A DNA stretch of 64,000 nucleotides, taken from the NCBI GenBank assembly GCA_050260515.1, contig JBLNCI010000050.1, positions 15,594 through 79,593 of the forward strand, given 5' to 3'. The position numbers and the translations under genes were made by a program. The notes under the pieces are model-generated. The model was given only the letters and a program-made list of their open reading frames with translations. It was not told the origin of the DNA and searched no databases. The stretch is from DATJIG01 sp050260515 (lineage in GTDB: Bacteria > Pseudomonadota > Alphaproteobacteria > SMXQ01). Numbering within the stretch: position 1 is the first letter of the stretch; each line of letters opens with the position of its first letter. This document shows positions 62,166 through 64,000 of this stretch, piece after piece.

Positions 62166-64000
62166 ATGGCCCTCGATCTCAGCCAGTTCCATCTGAGCTA
62201 CGACGACGAGTTCAATTCATTCAAGTCGTCGCCCGACGGAAGCTCGGGCTACAAGACCACGTTCTATTTCGGGGGCCGCTCGCTGCCGTCGAACGGCGAG
62301 CAGGAGTTCTATTCGGACTCCAGCGTCGGCGTGAATCCGTTCTCGAACCAGAACGGCGAGCTCACCATCACCGCCGCCCCGGGCAGCAACCCGGACGGTC
62401 TCTGGTACAACTCCGGTCTGATCACGACCGAGGGGATGTTCACCCAGACCTACGGCTACTTCGAGATGCGCGCCGAGCTGCCGCAGGGCCAGGGCATGTG
62501 GCCCGCATTCTGGCTGCTGGCCGCAGACAAGAGCTGGCCGCCCGAGATCGACGCCCTCGAGGCGTTCGGTGCGAAGAACGCCAACGGTGAAGGCGGCGCG
62601 AACAGCGTGCATGTCGGCGCGATCACCGGCGACTGGGCCAGCGGCGGCGGCGGCGGGTGGGTCAACATGCCGAACGGCGCCGACATCACCAGCGGCTACC
62701 ACACGTACGGCGTCGATTGGCAATCCGACTTCGTCACCTATTACATCGACGGCCAGCAGGTCTATCAGGTCACCACGCCGAGCGACATGCACAAGCCCAT
62801 GTACATGCTCGCCAACCTCGCGGTCGGCGGCAGTTGGGTCGGCAGCGCCGCGGGCGAGACCGGCCAGATGCACGTCGACTACATCCGCGCCTACTCGAAG
62901 GACCCGAACGTCGCGGCGGTCGCCCAGCAGACGATCTCGTCGCCGGACGGCGCCAACACCGGCAGCAACGCCGGAACCGGCACCGGCGGCACGACGTCGC
63001 CGATCGACGTCACGACGGGCACCGGCAACCTCTCGGTCCGCGTGTCGGAAGACGCCTACAACGGCAACGCGCAGTTCACCGTGAAGGTCGACGGCCAGCA
63101 GGTCGGCGGCACGTACACGGCGACCGCGTCGCACGCCAACGGCCAGTGGCAGGACATCGCGCTGCCCGGCACCTACGGCGCCGGACCGCACAACGTGTCG
63201 GTGCAGTTCACCAACGACGCGTGGGGCGGCACGGCCGCGACCGACCGCAACCTCTACGTGCAGTCGGTGACGCTCAACGGTGAGACGATCACCAAGAGCA
63301 TCGACCTCGCCAGCAACGGGATGACCACGACCGACGGCTCGTCGATCCTCGCGATCAACGGCGCCGCGAACTTCGCGGCGACCGGGACCGGCACGACGCC
63401 TCCGCCGGTGATCGACCCGACTCCGACCCCGACTCCGTCGCCGACTCCGACTCCGACGACCTCGGGCCTGTCGGTGCGCGTGTCGGAAGACGCGTGGAAC
63501 GGCAACGCGCAGTTCATCGTCAAGGTCGACGGCCAGCAGGTCGGCGGCACCCAGACGGCGACCGCGCTGCACAACCAGGGTCATTGGCAGGATATCGATC
63601 TCGGCGGCACCTACAGCTCGGGTGCGCACAAGGTCGACATCCAGTTCCTCAACGACGCCTGGGGCGGCACCGCCTCGACCGACCGCAACCTCTACGTGCA
63701 GTCGGTGACGATCAACGGTGAGACGATCACCCACGGCCTCGACAATGCCGCCAACGGGATGACGACCACCGACGGCTCGGCGATCCTCGCGATCAACGGC
63801 ACGGCGTCGTACACCTCGACCGGAACCACGACGTCGCCGACTCCGATCGACACGGGTACGGGCACGGGCACGACCGCCCCGACCCCGACTCCGGCGACCT
63901 CGGGCCTGCACGTCTTCGTCTCGGAGGACGCGTGGAACGGCGACGCGAAGTTCACCGTGTCGGTGGACGGCCAGCAGGTCGGCGGCACCTACACGGCGAC
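62166..64000 (+). CDS. GH16 glycanase with at least three C-terminal carbohydrate-binding modules, truncated by window end
   Basis: At least 611 residues; no stop before base 64000. AGGAGG lies 8 bases before the ATG. The GH16 domain (residues 1-250) parallels the protein at 60601, with catalytic PEIDALEAFG, FGGRSLPSNGEQ and DITSGYHTYGVDWQSDF. A Gly/Thr/Ser-rich linker then leads to three copies of a 146-residue module beginning at 63030, 63468 and 63906 (LSVRVSEDAYNGNAQFTVKV, ...). Each carries the W/Y-rich and NDAWGG, DRNLYVQSV features of Ca-dependent xylan-binding CBM60/CBM36-like domains, joined by TPTPTPSPTPTPTT linkers. No signal peptide; probable type I cargo. Confidence 0.88.
   Translation, partial: MALDLSQFHLSYDDEFNSFKSSPDGSSGYKTTFYFGGRSLPSNGEQEFYSDSSVGVNPFSNQNGELTITAAPGSNPDGLWYNSGLITTEGMFTQTYGYFEMRAELPQGQGMWPAFWLLAADKSWPPEIDALEAFGAKNANGEGGANSVHVGAITGDWASGGGGGWVNMPNGADITSGYHTYGVDWQSDFVTYYIDGQQVYQVTTPSDMHKPMYMLANLAVGGSWVGSAAGETGQMHVDYIRAYSKDPNVAAVAQQTISSPDGANTGSNAGTGTGGTTSPIDVTTGTGNLSVRVSEDAYNGNAQFTVKVDGQQVGGTYTATASHANGQWQDIALPGTYGAGPHNVSVQFTNDAWGGTAATDRNLYVQSVTLNGETITKSIDLASNGMTTTDGSSILAINGAANFAATGTGTTPPPVIDPTPTPTPSPTPTPTTSGLSVRVSEDAWNGNAQFIVKVDGQQVGGTQTATALHNQGHWQDIDLGGTYSSGAHKVDIQFLNDAWGGTASTDRNLYVQSVTINGETITHGLDNAANGMTTTDGSAILAINGTASYTSTGTTTSPTPIDTGTGTGTTAPTPTPATSGLHVFVSEDAWNGDAKFTVSVDGQQVGGTYTA
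63030..64000 (+). repeat. Tandem 146-residue (438 bp) carbohydrate-binding module repeats
   Basis: Copies start at 63030, 63468 and 63906; the spacing is exactly 438 bp both times. Inter-module linkers are proline/threonine-rich in the first case and glycine/threonine-rich in the second. The third copy is cut by the window end. Confidence 0.9.

Overview
The window is a GC-rich (roughly two-thirds G+C) chromosomal segment of an alphaproteobacterium, most likely a member of the Hyphomicrobiales (Rhizobiales). Pointers are the several orphan Bug/TctC periplasmic binding proteins, a NadQ-type Nudix regulator in front of nadA-nadB, a hemP / exbB-exbD-tonB divergent iron locus, a Tat-exported aldo/keto reductase, and family-16 glycanases without Sec signals next to no local exporter (the rhizobial PlyA/ExsH style). 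No rRNA, tRNA, phage, transposase or CRISPR array was seen.

Layout. 1-6 kb: a degradation-type cluster with VOC (glyoxalase/dioxygenase fold) proteins, a fumarate-reductase-like flavoprotein, two Bug proteins and an ACMSD-like amidohydrolase. 6-10 kb: a TAXI-type binding protein, a TauE/SafE exporter, a macrodomain protein and another Bug protein. 10-13 kb: a hybrid sensor histidine kinase. 13-17 kb: a sulfate ABC import operon in the order cysA-sbp-cysT-cysW. 17-22 kb: Kup potassium transporter, cold-shock protein, HrpB helicase. 22-26 kb: NadQ-like regulator and nadA-nadB, with paired palindromic operators before nadA and no nadC. 26-28 kb: an MHS-family transporter.

28-37 kb is an iron-acquisition island: exbB-exbD-tonB diverges from hemP, a catecholate-type TonB receptor, a PiuC-type hydroxylase and a PepSY reductase-like membrane protein, followed by an FtrA/P19-FtrB(cupredoxin)-FtrD ferrous-iron module that lacks the FtrC permease. 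Three copies of one 21-bp Fur-box-like palindrome sit at the three promoters. 37-41 kb: a second sulfate-binding protein diverging from a SulP transporter and a transglutaminase-like protein. 41-45 kb: type I secretion ATPase and adaptor, with a trypsin-like protease downstream. 45-51 kb: a baeRF-like protein, a GH1 beta-glucosidase, a BacA-related ABC protein whose ATPase motifs are all degenerate, a beta-propeller protein and an MFS transporter. 51-57 kb: amidohydrolase, cytochrome-c/propeller protein, Bug protein and dienelactone hydrolase in one minus-strand run. 57-60 kb: repeat-bearing intergenic DNA, aldo/keto reductase and a nucleotide-translocase-like transporter. 60-64 kb: two tandem GH16 glycanase paralogues, the second carrying at least three 146-residue xylan-binding-like modules and running off the window end.

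Start codons were chosen from ribosome-binding sites, signal peptides and overlaps where the longest frame looked wrong. All functional calls are from reading the sequence; no database search was possible.
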